Below, in pieces: positions 43,525 to 52,319 of a DNA stretch of 64,000 nucleotides. Origin of the DNA: Streptomyces hydrogenans. Lineage in GTDB: Bacteria > Actinomycetota > Actinomycetes > Streptomycetales > Streptomycetaceae. The DNA is taken from positions 17,691-81,690 of the forward strand of contig NZ_BNBS01000026.1 of NCBI RefSeq assembly GCF_014656075.1, written 5' to 3'. The notes under the pieces are model-generated. The model searched no databases and had not been told where the DNA came from. It was given only the letters and a program-made list of their open reading frames with translations. The translations under genes were made by a program, and so were the position numbers. How positions within the stretch are numbered: position 1 is the first letter of the stretch; each line of letters begins with the position of its first letter.

Positions 43525-44553
43525 TCACCGCGCCGGCTCCGCCTCCCGTACGGGAGTGAGCGTGCCGCCCAGCGCCTCGGCCAGGTTCGACATCGCCGGC
43601 TCGCCGAGGGACGGCGGCACCGTGACCGGGCCCGCCGGGCGGGCCTCGGGCGCCGCGGCTTCCGGCTCGGGTCGCGCGGGCGTCAGGCCGCCCGTGGTCA
43701 GGAGGACGACGCCCAGGGCCGCGACCAGCGACGCCGCGGCGGCGGCCGGCCAGCCCCAGGCGCCCGCGCGGACGGTCTCGCCCAGCAGGGCCACCCCGGT
43801 GACGGCGGCGGCCGCCGGGTTCGACAGGTTCACCACCGCCAGCGGAGCGGCCAGGCCGCCCCGGTAGGCGGTCTGCGAGAGGAGCAGCCCGCCCATGGCG
43901 AAGGCCGAGATCAGCACCGCGAGCAGGGCGGTCTGCCACCAGGACGGCCGCCCGCCCGGGAGGCCGAGGGCCAGCGCGGCGGTGAGGGTCTGGGTGAGGG
44001 CCGAGCCGACGCCCGAGGCGATGCCGGAGGCGGTCGCGTGCCCCAGCCCGCCGGCCCGTACGCCGCCCCCTTCACGCCCGGCCCGCCCGCCGCCCGCGAG
44101 CGCCGCGATCAGCAGCGCCGTCGCCCCGGCGACCACCAGGGCCTCGGCCAGGGTCAGCGCCTCGCCGGGCGCGGCCGGCGCGGTGACCGCGACGAGGCCG
44201 ACCAGGCCCACCAGGGTCCACAGCGCCCCGCGCCACTCGGTCCGGGTCACCCGGCGGCGGACCGTGCGGGCCGCCAGCGGCAGCGCCGCGACGAGGGTCA
44301 GCGCGCCGAGCGGCTGCACCAGCGTCAGCGGCCCGTAGTGGAGGGCGGCGACGTGGGCGAGGGCTCCGGCGGCGTTCAGGCCGACGGCCGACCACCACTG
44401 GCCGCGCGCGAGCAGCGCCCGCAGCGCCCCGCGCCCCGAGGGGGTGGCGGGGGCGGCGGCGAGCAGGGCCTCGGCGACGGCGGCGAGCGCGTACCCGGCG
44501 GCGGAGACGAGCGAGAGGAGCACCGCGATCACGGTGCCGGCGGCGGCGTTCAT
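43525..44553 (-). CDS. DMT-superfamily (EamA-like) membrane transporter
   Basis: The protein has 342 residues with about nine to ten hydrophobic helices. It begins MNAAAGTVIAVLLSLVSAAG and contains ALHYGPLTLVQPLGALTLVA and AAPLAVVNLSNPAAAAVTGV, the paired family pattern for DMT permeases. The 50-residue Pro/Ala-rich cytoplasmic tail is unusual. Substrate is unknown. Its ATG overlaps the PAP2 phosphatase stop (ATGA), so lipid-linked or phosphorylated substrates are possible. Expression is probably controlled by the divergent TetR through operators at 45465-45500. Confidence 0.83.
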   Translation of the reverse strand: MNAAAGTVIAVLLSLVSAAGYALAAVAEALLAAAPATPSGRGALRALLARGQWWSAVGLNAAGALAHVAALHYGPLTLVQPLGALTLVAALPLAARTVRRRVTRTEWRGALWTLVGLVGLVAVTAPAAPGEALTLAEALVVAGATALLIAALAGGGRAGREGGGVRAGGLGHATASGIASGVGSALTQTLTAALALGLPGGRPSWWQTALLAVLISAFAMGGLLLSQTAYRGGLAAPLAVVNLSNPAAAAVTGVALLGETVRAGAWGWPAAAAASLVAALGVVLLTTGGLTPARPEPEAAAPEARPAGPVTVPPSLGEPAMSNLAEALGGTLTPVREAEPAR

Positions 44554-45395
44554 CGGCGCGCCCCGATCGGGACGACCCCGGCGTCGGTCCGCTGCCGGGG
44601 CGCGCCGGGCGCCGCGGTCGTCGGCTCGGACGGCGGGGACGGCTCGGACGGGCGTTCCGGCGTCGGGACGACGAGCAGGGCGAAGCCCAGCAGGACCGCC
44701 GCGGCGAGCGCGTCCGTCCAGTAGTGGTTGGCGGTGCCGACGATCACGAGCAGCGTCAGCGCCGGATGCAGCAGCCACCACCAGCGCAGCGGCGAGCGCG
44801 TCGCGGCGATGAGGCCGATCGCGACCATCAGCGCCCAGCCGAAGTGCAGCGACGGCATCGCGGCGAACTGGTTCGCCATCGAGTCGGCCTCCGGGACGGC
44901 GCCGTACACGGACGGGCCGTAGACCCGCGCGGTGTCCACCAGGCCGGTGGCGGCGAGCATCCGGGGCGGCGCGAGCGGCACCAGGATGTGCAGCGCCAGC
45001 GCGGCGCCGGTGAGCAGCGCCAGGACGCGCCGCGACCACACGTAGTGCGCGGGGCGGCGCCAGTACAGCCAGGCGAGGAAGGCGATCGTGGCGGGGAAGT
45101 GCACGGCCGCGTAGTAGGTGTTCGCGGCCCGGATCAGCGGCTCGCCGTGCAGCAGGAGCTGCTGGACCGCGCCCTCGCCGGGGAAGTGGAGGGCGCGCTC
45201 GGCGTCCCACACGAGGTCGGCGTTGCGGAAGGCGGCGGTCTCGTGGCCGTTCGCGAGGAGCCGGCCGAACTTGTAGACGAGGAAGAGGCCGGTGACGAGC
45301 AGCAGCTCGCGCAGGAGCGGTGGGCGTCCGCCCTCCGCCCGGGAGGCGGGACGCGTCCCGGGCATCCCGCCCGTCCCGCGTATCCGGGTCGCCAT
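44550..45395 (-). CDS. PAP2-family membrane phosphatase (inositol-phosphoceramide-synthase-like)
   Basis: The protein has 281 residues. ATG 45395 has GGGAAG about nine bases upstream; a TTG eight codons earlier is the alternative. Six membrane helices carry the PAP2_3 signatures: AMPSLHFGWALMVAIG (phosphatase motif 2) and GTANHYWTDALAAAVLLG (motif 3, catalytic His and Asp). The basic first motif is not obvious, as in the Aur1-like branch. It probably dephosphorylates or transfers a lipid phosphate head group. It heads the operon with the DMT transporter. Confidence 0.85.
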   Translation of the reverse strand: MATRIRGTGGMPGTRPASRAEGGRPPLLRELLLVTGLFLVYKFGRLLANGHETAAFRNADLVWDAERALHFPGEGAVQQLLLHGEPLIRAANTYYAAVHFPATIAFLAWLYWRRPAHYVWSRRVLALLTGAALALHILVPLAPPRMLAATGLVDTARVYGPSVYGAVPEADSMANQFAAMPSLHFGWALMVAIGLIAATRSPLRWWWLLHPALTLLVIVGTANHYWTDALAAAVLLGFALLVVPTPERPSEPSPPSEPTTAAPGAPRQRTDAGVVPIGARR

Positions 45396-45464
45396 GGCGC
45401 GGCACTTCCCATCCGTCAATCGGTCAAATCTGCAACAAACGGAGGAACTCTAGATCCGATTTCA

Positions 45465-45500
45465 TCGAGACGCAAGCGTCTCGATACGTTTGCGTCTCGA
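45465..45500. promoter_or_regulatory. Two overlapping TetR-type operators
   Basis: TCGAGACGCAAGCGTCTCGA (45465-45484) is a near-perfect palindrome with 10-bp arms when one flanking base on each side is included. TCGATACGTTTGCGTCTCGA (45481-45500) is a second copy with one arm mismatch, sharing TCGA with the first. They lie between the PAP2 operon and the TetR gene, so one repressor could control both promoters. Confidence 0.7.
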
Positions 45501-45582
45501 TTGTGCACCCCCTACTCTCGTATGTGCAGAGAAGGGTGCTCTCGTCCCCCGCGGAGGGCCCCGAGGTTTCCGGGAGGAACCG

Positions 45583-46185
45583 ATGTCCACGCAGGCCGCC
45601 ACCGCCGCCGCTCGCCGCAGCAAGATCACGCCGGAGCGGGAGGCGGAGCTGTACGAGGCCGTGCTCCGCCTGCTGCGCGAAGGCGGCTACGACGCGGTGA
45701 CCATGGAGGGCGTCGCGGCCCTCACCAAGTGCGGCAAGGCCACCCTCTACCGGCAGTGGGGCAGCAAGCCGCAGCTCGTCACCGCCGCCCTCGCCGCCCG
45801 CCGCTGCGCGATCTTCACCGGCATCGACACCGGCGGCCTCGCGGGCGACCTGCACGAGGCCGCCCGCATCGCCACGGCCCGCCACGAGCACGACACCGAG
45901 CTCATGGAGGCCGTCGCCCAGGCGTACCTCCACCACCCCGACCTGCGCGGCTGCATCCGCGAGACCGTCATCGCCCCCGAGGTCGCGGCCATCGACGCCG
46001 TCGTCCAGCGGGCCGTCGACCGGGGCGAGGTCGCCGCCGACAACCCGGCCATCCCCTTCGTCGCCCCCAGCTTCATGGGCCTGCTCCGCATCGAGCGGCT
46101 CCTGGAGGACCGCTTCCCCGACGCCTCCGCCGCCCGCGCGTTCGTCGACGCCGTCCTGCTGCCCGTCCTGCGCGTCGACGGGTGA
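45583..46185 (+). CDS. TetR-family regulator of the PAP2/DMT operon
   Basis: The protein has 200 residues and an ATG with GGAGG five bases upstream. The HTH domain is AELYEAVLRLLREGGYDAVT then MEGVAALTKCGKATLYRQWG (about 22-65). The C-terminal domain is TetR_C-like (AIDAVVQRAVDRGEVAADNP, MGLLRIERLLEDRF). A Cys in the recognition helix turn (TKCGKATLY) is often seen in this subgroup. The divergent arrangement with paired palindromes strongly suggests it represses itself and the membrane operon. Confidence 0.92.
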   Translation: MSTQAATAAARRSKITPEREAELYEAVLRLLREGGYDAVTMEGVAALTKCGKATLYRQWGSKPQLVTAALAARRCAIFTGIDTGGLAGDLHEAARIATARHEHDTELMEAVAQAYLHHPDLRGCIRETVIAPEVAAIDAVVQRAVDRGEVAADNPAIPFVAPSFMGLLRIERLLEDRFPDASAARAFVDAVLLPVLRVDG

Positions 46186-46214
46186 CGCGCGCCGGGGTCC
46201 CGCACCCTGGAGCC

Positions 46215-46583
46215 ATGCCCGCCACCGCCCCCGCCGTCCGCGTCCGCCGTGTCTACGACGCCCCGGCCCCCGACGACGGCGTCCGCGTCCTCGTCGACCG
46301 CCTCTGGCCCCGCGGCCTCGCCAAGGCGGACGCCCACATCGACGAATGGCCGAAAGCGCTCACCCCGTCCACGGAACTCCGCCGCTGGTACCACGGCCCC
46401 GGCGAAGGCGACTACGACGAGTTCCGCCGCCGCTACGAGGCCGAACTCGCGGCCCCCGACGCCGCTGACGCCCTCGACCGCCTCCGCACCCTCGCCGAAA
46501 CGTCCCCCCTCACCCTCCTCACCGCCACTAAGCACCCAGAGACCAGCCACACCACGGTCCTCAAGGAAGTCCTGACCACCTAG
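46215..46583 (+). CDS. DUF488 family protein (YeaO-like)
   Basis: The protein has 122 residues. The family core is clear: [60 protein letters not shown] and [20 protein letters not shown]. The function of DUF488 is not established; some members are linked to stress or nucleic-acid modification loci. The ATG follows GGAG closely, 29 bp after the TetR stop, so the two may be co-transcribed. Confidence 0.88.
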   Translation: MPATAPAVRVRRVYDAPAPDDGVRVLVDRLWPRGLAKADAHIDEWPKALTPSTELRRWYHGPGEGDYDEFRRRYEAELAAPDAADALDRLRTLAETSPLTLLTATKHPETSHTTVLKEVLTT

Positions 46584-46670
46584 CGGGCGACGGCGGTCCG
46601 GCCCCGTGCCCGCCCCTCGCCCCAGCCTCCCGCGGGCACCTCCCGCGACGGCCCGCCCGGCGGCCGGGGT

Positions 46671-46930
46671 GCCTCGGTGGCGGCCGGTACCCGCACCGGT
46701 CTCCGGCGACGGACCGCTCGGCGGGCACCGCCACGACCCCGGGCGTTGACTCAGCCCGCCGCGCCACGGCCCTCCACCAGCGGGGGCGCCTCGGTGGCGG
46801 CCGTCCCGTAAGGCACCCGCTCCGGCCTCCGGCGACGGACCGCCCGGCAGGCGTCGCCGAGGCCCCGGGCGGTCACTCAGCCGGCCGCGCCACGACCCTC
46901 CGTCAGCCGGGGTGCCTCGGTGGCGGCGTC
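46671..46930. repeat. Tandem imperfect copies of the DUF309 gene end
   Basis: GCCTCGGTGGCGGC recurs at 46671, 46788 and 46914, spacing 117 and 126 bp. The copy at 46914 lies inside the 3' end of the DUF309 gene. The two copies in the 293-bp gap 46584-46876 repeat its last codons, stop and downstream sequence (CTCCGGCGACGGACCGC, CAGCCGGCCGCGCCACGACC-like). No gene is seen in the gap. Confidence 0.75.
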
Positions 46931-47413
46931 CGGGGGAGCGGTCCCGCCGGCGCCGCCCGGTTCCACCCGGCCGGCCAGCTCCTCCGCCCAGGCCACGAGC
47001 CCGGGAACGTCCACGCCGTACGTCTCGCCGCCCCCGTCCGCGTACCCCGCGACCCGCCCGGCCCCGCGCCGCAGCAGCCGCGCCCCGCCCGTCGCGTTCC
47101 CCCGCGCGGCGTGCGTCAGGCCCACCGCCAGCTGGGCCAGGCCCTGCCACAGCTCGCGCTCACCGCCCGGCCCCGACTTCCACGCGTCCTCGAAGACCTC
47201 GTGCGCGTGGAACGGCATCCCGGCGTCCAGCAGCCGCTGCGCCTCCCGCAGGGTCTCCCCGGGCGCCCGCACGACCCCCTCGGGCTGCCGCGCCACCCCC
47301 GGGGCGCCGTACGGCAGCTGCCGCCCGAGCCCGTCCCGCGGCCGCGCGCTGCGCGCCCGCCCCTCCTCGTCGCGGTCCCGGCCGCGCCCGTACCTTCCGG
47401 ATGCCTCGCTCAC
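46877..47413 (-). CDS. DUF309 domain protein
   Basis: The protein has 178 residues and starts at GTG with GGAG nine bases upstream. The DUF309 helical hairpin is in the middle: [20 protein letters not shown] then [20 protein letters not shown] and [20 protein letters not shown]. The conserved HEVFEDxW and GLAQLA elements are intact. Function is unknown; actinobacterial members are widespread single-copy genes. The N-terminus is charged and the C-terminus Ala/Pro-rich. Its 3' end is the source of the tandem repeats downstream. Confidence 0.85.
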   Translation of the reverse strand: MSEASGRYGRGRDRDEEGRARSARPRDGLGRQLPYGAPGVARQPEGVVRAPGETLREAQRLLDAGMPFHAHEVFEDAWKSGPGGERELWQGLAQLAVGLTHAARGNATGGARLLRRGAGRVAGYADGGGETYGVDVPGLVAWAEELAGRVEPGGAGGTAPPDAATEAPRLTEGRGAAG

Positions 47414-47517
47414 CCCGCCATTCTCCGCCCCCGCGCACGCATGTGTGATCTCCCCCCACGGAGTGAGGTAGTGTTCTCCTGCACGCCGACGCGGGGAAAC
47501 CCGCCACCGACGAGCAC

Positions 47518-47594
<77 letters not shown>

Positions 47595-47728
47595 TGCGGA
47601 AACGCAGGTCGGAGGTCGTTCTCTCATCCGTGAGAGGGCGGCCTTTCGTGCTTCCCGGGCCGTGGTGGTCGCAGTGTGGTCGCACGCCCGGTCCGGGGCC
47701 GGCTCGCCAGGGTGCTGGTGGTGGGGGA

Positions 47729-48235
47729 GCGGAGCCGGCCGAGGGCTTCCCCGGCGGCGGCGAGGGGCCGGTACGCCGGGTGCTCCTCGCTCCCTTCCTC
47801 ATCGACGTCTGCGCGGTCACCGACGAGCAGTTCGCCTGCTTCGTCGATGCCACGGGATGCGTCCCTGACGCGGAACGCATCGGCTGGTCCTACGTCTTCG
47901 CGGGCTTCCTGCCCGCGGTCCTGCGCCGGGGATCGCCTCGCCCGGCCCGTACTCCGCGGTGGTGCGGTGTCGCCGGAGCGCGCTGGGACCGGCCCGAAGG
48001 GCCGGGCGCCACCACGGCGGGCCGGTGGGGCCATCCCGTGGCCCACGTCTCGTGGAACGACGCCCAGGCGTACGGCCGCTGGGCGGGCAAGTGCCTGCCC
48101 ACGGAGGCCGAGTGGGAGTACGCGGCCCGCGGCGGCCTGGAGCGGAAGCGCTACCCCTGGGGGGACGAACTCGATCCGGAGGGGCGGTACCGCTGCACCA
48201 TCTGGCCCGGGACGTTCCCGTCGAGGAACACCTGA
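47729..48235 (+). pseudogene. Truncated formylglycine-generating enzyme (sulfatase-modifying factor) gene
   Basis: The frame reads [20 protein letters not shown] then [13 protein letters not shown], and later [60 protein letters not shown] and GTFPSRNT, then stops. This is the N-terminal and central part of an FGE-sulfatase domain. It ends where intact enzymes continue for about 100 residues that hold the catalytic cysteine pair. The N-terminal glycine-rich start is also missing. The frame stays open back to the tRNA CCA (ATG 47594), but without homology. It cannot make an active enzyme. Confidence 0.75.
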
Positions 48236-48519
48236 TGGCCGCAGGCTCCGACCTGGGGAGCGCGGGGTGTGGTCTGGCCCTCCTCGCGGAGTTCAGCTAC
48301 GCGTCGGCACGGGACGCCTTCCTCGTCGGCCGCGAGGGCGACCGTCCCCGGACGGCAGAGGACCGTGACGCCCTCGCGCGGGAGTCCCTCGACGCGTATC
48401 CGGCGGTACGGAGCCTGGCCGACGCCGGTCTCATGTCCAGGACGGCGGCCCGGTTCGACCTCGACGTGGACGTGTTCATCGCCGGCATGGAACAGCGCCT
48501 CCCCACGAGGGGTTCGTGA
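48235..48519 (+). pseudogene. C-terminal fragment of a TetR regulator
   Basis: The 94-codon frame opens on the last base of the FGE-fragment stop (TGATG) with GAGG eight bases upstream, so it may be translated. Its content, GLALLAEFSYASARDAFLVG, REGDRPRTAEDRDALARESL and DLDVDVFIAGMEQRL, looks like the ligand-domain end of TetR/AcrR proteins with no DNA-binding part. It is probably a deletion junction that joined two unrelated gene ends. Confidence 0.5.
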
Positions 48520-48566
48520 GGAGGCGCTGTGCTCCGGCCGGCTGTCGCCGCCCTCGGAAGGGGGGT

Positions 48567-49256
48567 TCAGGGGACGGCGCGGACGATCACCAGCGATCCT
48601 TCGTAGGCGGGCAGACGGCGGAGGTGGCCGAAGCGCTCGTCCCACTCGCCCGACCGGAGTTCGCGGCGCAGGGTCGTGTCGAACGCCTCACGGGCCCGGT
48701 CGTCGACGAAGCTCCAGGCCGACCCCGGTCGGCGGGCCGCCGGGTCGAGGAGCAGTTCGGGGCGTCCGTAGTACGCCTCGTCGAAGGTGTCGGTGCAATC
48801 GAGGGGAATGGGGACACGCCGCACCGAGGCGGAGCCTCCAAGGGCGGCGACCAGGTGGGCGACCGGCGGATGGCGGCGGGCTTGGACGGCCAGCACCGCG
48901 GGGGCGTACCGGTCCAGCCAGAACCCGCGGACGCGCGAGGGGTCGACGGCGAGGACCACGACGGGTCCTCGTGTCACACGGCGCAGTTCCCGCAGCCGGG
49001 TGAGGGCGTCGGGGACGCGGGGCGCGTTGCAGAGCATCGTGGCCGCGTCGAAGCTCTGGTCGCCGAAGGGGAGCCGGACGCCACCGAGGCCGGGCAGCGA
49101 GTCCGAGTCGAGCACCGTCCGGGCGGATCCGAGGGCCTCGGCCACGACGTGGGCGATTCTCTCGTCGGGACCAGGGGCGGGAGCGGGGGCGCGGCGGGGC
49201 GCGCCGCCGCCGGGGGAGCCGCCCGTGCGAGGGAGGGCGGCGGAAGCGGTGGTCAT
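48567..49256 (-). CDS. Class I methyltransferase-like protein lacking the SAM motif
   Basis: The protein has 229 residues. The C-terminal two thirds match the common SAM-methyltransferase type of Streptomyces: LPFGDQSFDAATMLC, LTRLRELRRVTRGPVVVLAV, IPLDCTDTFDEAYYGRPELL, SAWSFVDDRAREAF and RFGHLRRLPAYEGSLVIV. Between ALGSARTVLD and LPFGDQSF the expected motif I (NVGAGAGSYEP-like) and motif II (AVEPS-like), about 35-40 residues, are absent. Only SDSLPGLGGVR remains. The reading frame is intact, so an in-frame deletion is likely. Without motif I it should not bind SAM; treat it as a probable non-functional or repurposed protein. Confidence 0.7.
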   Translation of the reverse strand: MTTASAALPRTGGSPGGGAPRRAPAPAPGPDERIAHVVAEALGSARTVLDSDSLPGLGGVRLPFGDQSFDAATMLCNAPRVPDALTRLRELRRVTRGPVVVLAVDPSRVRGFWLDRYAPAVLAVQARRHPPVAHLVAALGGSASVRRVPIPLDCTDTFDEAYYGRPELLLDPAARRPGSAWSFVDDRAREAFDTTLRRELRSGEWDERFGHLRRLPAYEGSLVIVRAVP

Positions 49257-49393
49257 CGGTGCTACCTCGTCTTGTCGCCTGGGAGTCGGTGGGGCGGCGG
49301 CCCTCGGTGCCGAATCCGGGGATGGTCCGGTGTCGGCTCACCCTGTCGCCGGGCCTGCGCGCCGTCGGGTCCGGCGACGGGCGGGAAATCGGT

Positions 49394-51169
49394 CTACCGG
49401 CTGTCGTCGGCGGCCGAGGGGGGCTGCGGGTCCTGCCAGGGATCGGCGGCCTCCGCTCCGTGCCGTTCCCGGGGAAGGCCGGGACCGGGGTGTCGTGGGT
49501 GGAGGGGGTGGAAGGGGCCGGGGAAGACGATGTCCTCGGCGAGGGCGTCCCCGGGGAAGCCGCCGGGAGGGGGAGACGGACGGTGCGGGGCCGGGGCCTC
49601 GTGCGGCGGGTGGTGCGGGTGGGTGTCGGCGGGATCCACCGGGCCGGTCAGGTAGGGCCAGAGGGGAGCGGGGTGTGCCGTACCGCTCGCGTCCTGGTCG
49701 CGGGTGCCGGACGGGGAGACGGCGGGCCGGAAGGGCGACCAGTCGGCGGCGGGGCTTCCTCCGGGAACGGTGCCGGCGGTGTCGAGGGCGGTGACCTGTT
49801 CCGCGGAGATCGCGTCGAGGTCGGCCTCGGTGCCGCGACCCAGGTGGTTCAGGAGGTAGTTGAGGAGGACCGCGACCAGGCAGCCGGCGGTGATGCCCGA
49901 GCCGAGGACGGTCGCCACCGGGGCGGGAAGGCGGTCGTAGAAGTCCGGATCGAGGACGGGGAAGAGACCGAAGGCGAGGGTGACGGAGACGATCAGGGCG
50001 TTGTGGCCGGTGCCCAGGGCGGCCTTGGTCAGGGTGCGGATGCCGGTGACGGCGACGGAGCCGAAGAAGACCACGCCCGCGCCGCCGAGGACGGGCAGCG
50101 GGACGAGGGCGACCAGCGACCCGAGGACGGGCACGAAGCCCATCAGGACCAGGATGGCGCCGCAGAGCGTGACGACGTACCGGCTGCGGATCCGGCTGAG
50201 GGCGACCAGGCCGACGTTCTGCGCGTACGACGTGCTGGTGAACGCTCCGAGGACGCCGCCGAGGACCGTGGCGAGGCCGAGGGCGCGGAGACTTCCGGCG
50301 ATGGTCCGGTCCTGGACCGGCCGCTCGGCGACCGCGCCCAGCGCCAGCAGTGCGGCGGTGGACTCCATCATGGACACGACCATCACCACCGCGGCGGTGG
50401 CGATCACGGTGGGGACGAACTGCGGAGCGCCGAAGCCGAAGGGCGTGGGCAGGGCGAACAAGGGCGCCTGGGTGAGGGCGTCGAGGTCGACCTTGCCCAG
50501 CGGGACGGCGATCAGGGTGCCCGCGAGCATGCCGATGAGGATGGCGACCCGTCCGAGGAAGCGGCCCGAGAGCATGCGGTGCACGGTCAGGGTGATGACG
50601 AGGGTCGTCGCCGCCAGTACCAGGTTGGCGGGCGAGCCGAAGTCGGCGGCTTCGGCGTCTCCGCCCCGGGCCCAGGTGCCGGCGACCGGTAGCAGGGAGA
50701 TGCCGACCAGGGTGATGACGCAGCCGCTGACGACCGGTGGGAAGAACCTGACCAGCCGGCGGAAGACGGGAGCGAGCAGGAGGCAGAGGACTCCGGCCAC
50801 GAGGGTGGCCCCGAAGATCGCCGGCAGGGCGCTGTCGCGCCCCTGGGTGGCGGCGGTGGCGAGCGCCGGTGCCACGACGGCGAACGAGACCCCGTTGACC
50901 AGGGGCAGCCCGGCGCCGACGCCGTGGACGCCGAGGGTCTGGGCGATCGTGCCGAGCCCGGCGATCAGCAGCGCGGCGGCCAGGAGGGCGGAGAGTTGGG
51001 ACGGGGTCAGCCCCAGGGCGCTGCCGATGATCAGCGGTGGGGCGGTCAGGCCGGCGTACATGCTCGCCACGTGTTGGAGGGCGGCGGGCAGCATGCGGCG
51101 GGCGGGAAGGATCTCGTCGACCGGATGGGGTGGGGTCCGGGGCGTGCGGACAGTGGCGCGGGGCAGCAA
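49394..51169 (-). CDS. NCS2-family nucleobase (xanthine/uric acid-type) permease with long tail
   Basis: The protein has about 591 residues. The start is uncertain: TTG 51169 has AAGGA six bases upstream, and GTG 51187 is the alternative. It has about 14 membrane segments. Family motifs are LQHVASMYAGLTAPPLIIGS, GLPLVNGVSFAVVAP, the QNVGLV box in TSTSYAQNVGLVALSRIRSR, and VLGGAGVVFFGSVAVTGIRT. These are typical of purine permeases of the PbuX/UacT group. The last 130 residues are a hydrophilic Pro/His-rich extension not seen in its paralogue at 52642. Substrate is probably xanthine, urate or uracil. Confidence 0.85.
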   Translation of the reverse strand: MLPRATVRTPRTPPHPVDEILPARRMLPAALQHVASMYAGLTAPPLIIGSALGLTPSQLSALLAAALLIAGLGTIAQTLGVHGVGAGLPLVNGVSFAVVAPALATAATQGRDSALPAIFGATLVAGVLCLLLAPVFRRLVRFFPPVVSGCVITLVGISLLPVAGTWARGGDAEAADFGSPANLVLAATTLVITLTVHRMLSGRFLGRVAILIGMLAGTLIAVPLGKVDLDALTQAPLFALPTPFGFGAPQFVPTVIATAAVVMVVSMMESTAALLALGAVAERPVQDRTIAGSLRALGLATVLGGVLGAFTSTSYAQNVGLVALSRIRSRYVVTLCGAILVLMGFVPVLGSLVALVPLPVLGGAGVVFFGSVAVTGIRTLTKAALGTGHNALIVSVTLAFGLFPVLDPDFYDRLPAPVATVLGSGITAGCLVAVLLNYLLNHLGRGTEADLDAISAEQVTALDTAGTVPGGSPAADWSPFRPAVSPSGTRDQDASGTAHPAPLWPYLTGPVDPADTHPHHPPHEAPAPHRPSPPPGGFPGDALAEDIVFPGPFHPLHPRHPGPGLPRERHGAEAADPWQDPQPPSAADDSR

Positions 51170-51565
51170 GGCAGGTCCTTGGGACACCGCCCGCGGGCAG
51201 GGGGCTGCCGAGGGCGTGTGGGCAGAGTGACCGGTGCCGGGGGACGGCCCGAACCGGGAGCATGGCCGATGGGGCGCGTCGCGGGGGTGGGCGACTTCCA
51301 CATTGGTTCCGCATGACGGAAATGCTTTTCCGTCCTGGACGGACGGGACTTTATGACCCGCCCTGAACCTCGTCAACTCCCCCAAGCCGGAAGCCGAGTT
51401 CCCGGCAGATTCTGGAGGAACCGACAGTCACCGTGCCGTCCGCTCCGCTGAGCCCGCTGGCATCCGTACGCAAAGGACCAGGTCATCGACGGTCAGCGTA
51501 CTCAGGAGATCCGACGAAGCCGCCGGATGCCGGCCGACGGGAGCCTCATCGGAGCGTCTCGGCCC
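51170..51565. other. Upstream region of the first permease
   Basis: Contains a palindrome TTCCG-CATGA-CGGAA (51307-51321) and CCGTCC-T-GGACGG near 51330, either of which could be an operator for the permease. No gene with start context is seen. Confidence 0.4.
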
Positions 51566-51594
51566 TTGGCCACGACCGGCACGGTCCCTACGGT
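51566..51594 (+). promoter_or_regulatory. Putative promoter giving a leaderless transcript
   Basis: TTGGCC at 51566, a 17-base spacer and TACGGT at 51589-51594 place the start site at about 51601-51603, coinciding with the ATG of the HTH gene. That gene lacks a ribosome binding site, as expected for leaderless mRNA. Confidence 0.5.
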
Positions 51595-51602
51595 GTGCCG
51601 CT

Positions 51603-52319
51603 ATGTCACCCGCAGACGATCCGTACGCCCTGCCCCCCTTCCACCCCGCCCGTGCCGCCGCCGTCCGCACCCAACTCGGCCTGACGCTCGGGCAGGTCGC
51701 CTGGGCCGTCGCCGCCTACTGCGGTTCCCCCGTGCACCCGGGCCTCGTCGAGGCCTGGGAAGCCGGCACCGCCACGCCCGAGAGCGCCCAGGTGAAGGCC
51801 CTCGCGGCGGCCCTCTGGTGCTCCCCGGCCGACCTCGTCACAGAGCCCACCACCCTCGCCCAGTGCCGTACCGTCGCCGGACTCACCGTCAACGAGACCG
51901 CGGCGGCCCTCGGACTCACCCTCGGGCAGTGGCAAGACGCCGAACGCCGAAACCACTGGCAGGGCACGCCCGCGCAGACGGACGCGCTCCTGAAGCTCCT
52001 CTGCCCGCCACCGGCCTGCTTCGTCGCCGCGTGCGGCAGAACCGCCCAGCTCCGCGTACTGCTCAGAGAAGCGGCCACCACCTGGTGGCCCCCCTACGTC
52101 GGCTCCCTCACGCGCATCGTGCCCCTCGACCCCGCGGTACTGCGCCACGCCCTCGAACGTCTCCACCTCGCCTACCAGCAGTGGGAGGGCGCGGCCGGCG
52201 GAACGCCCCGTCAGGCCGCCCGCGCGGAGGCGCTGGCGGCCGACTTCCTCGAACGCATCGACCTGCACCTGTGGCACCACGTCCGCGAGGCCGTGAACCC
52301 GCCCCGTCCCGCCTCTTGA
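51603..52319 (+). CDS. XRE-like helix-turn-helix protein
   Basis: The protein has 238 residues. Two HTH-like segments are seen: RTQLGLTLGQVAWAVAAYCG with VHPGLVEAWEAGTATPESAQ (about 22-60), and CRTVAGLTVNETAAALGLTL with GQWQDAERRNHW (about 86-118). The second half is helical with many tryptophans (TTWWPPYVGSL, IDLHLWHHVREAV) and no known domain. It lies between two paralogous nucleobase permeases, divergent from the first and co-directional with the second, so a role in their regulation is plausible. No Shine-Dalgarno is present; see the promoter at 51566. Confidence 0.75.
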   Translation: MSPADDPYALPPFHPARAAAVRTQLGLTLGQVAWAVAAYCGSPVHPGLVEAWEAGTATPESAQVKALAAALWCSPADLVTEPTTLAQCRTVAGLTVNETAAALGLTLGQWQDAERRNHWQGTPAQTDALLKLLCPPPACFVAACGRTAQLRVLLREAATTWWPPYVGSLTRIVPLDPAVLRHALERLHLAYQQWEGAAGGTPRQAARAEALAADFLERIDLHLWHHVREAVNPPRPAS

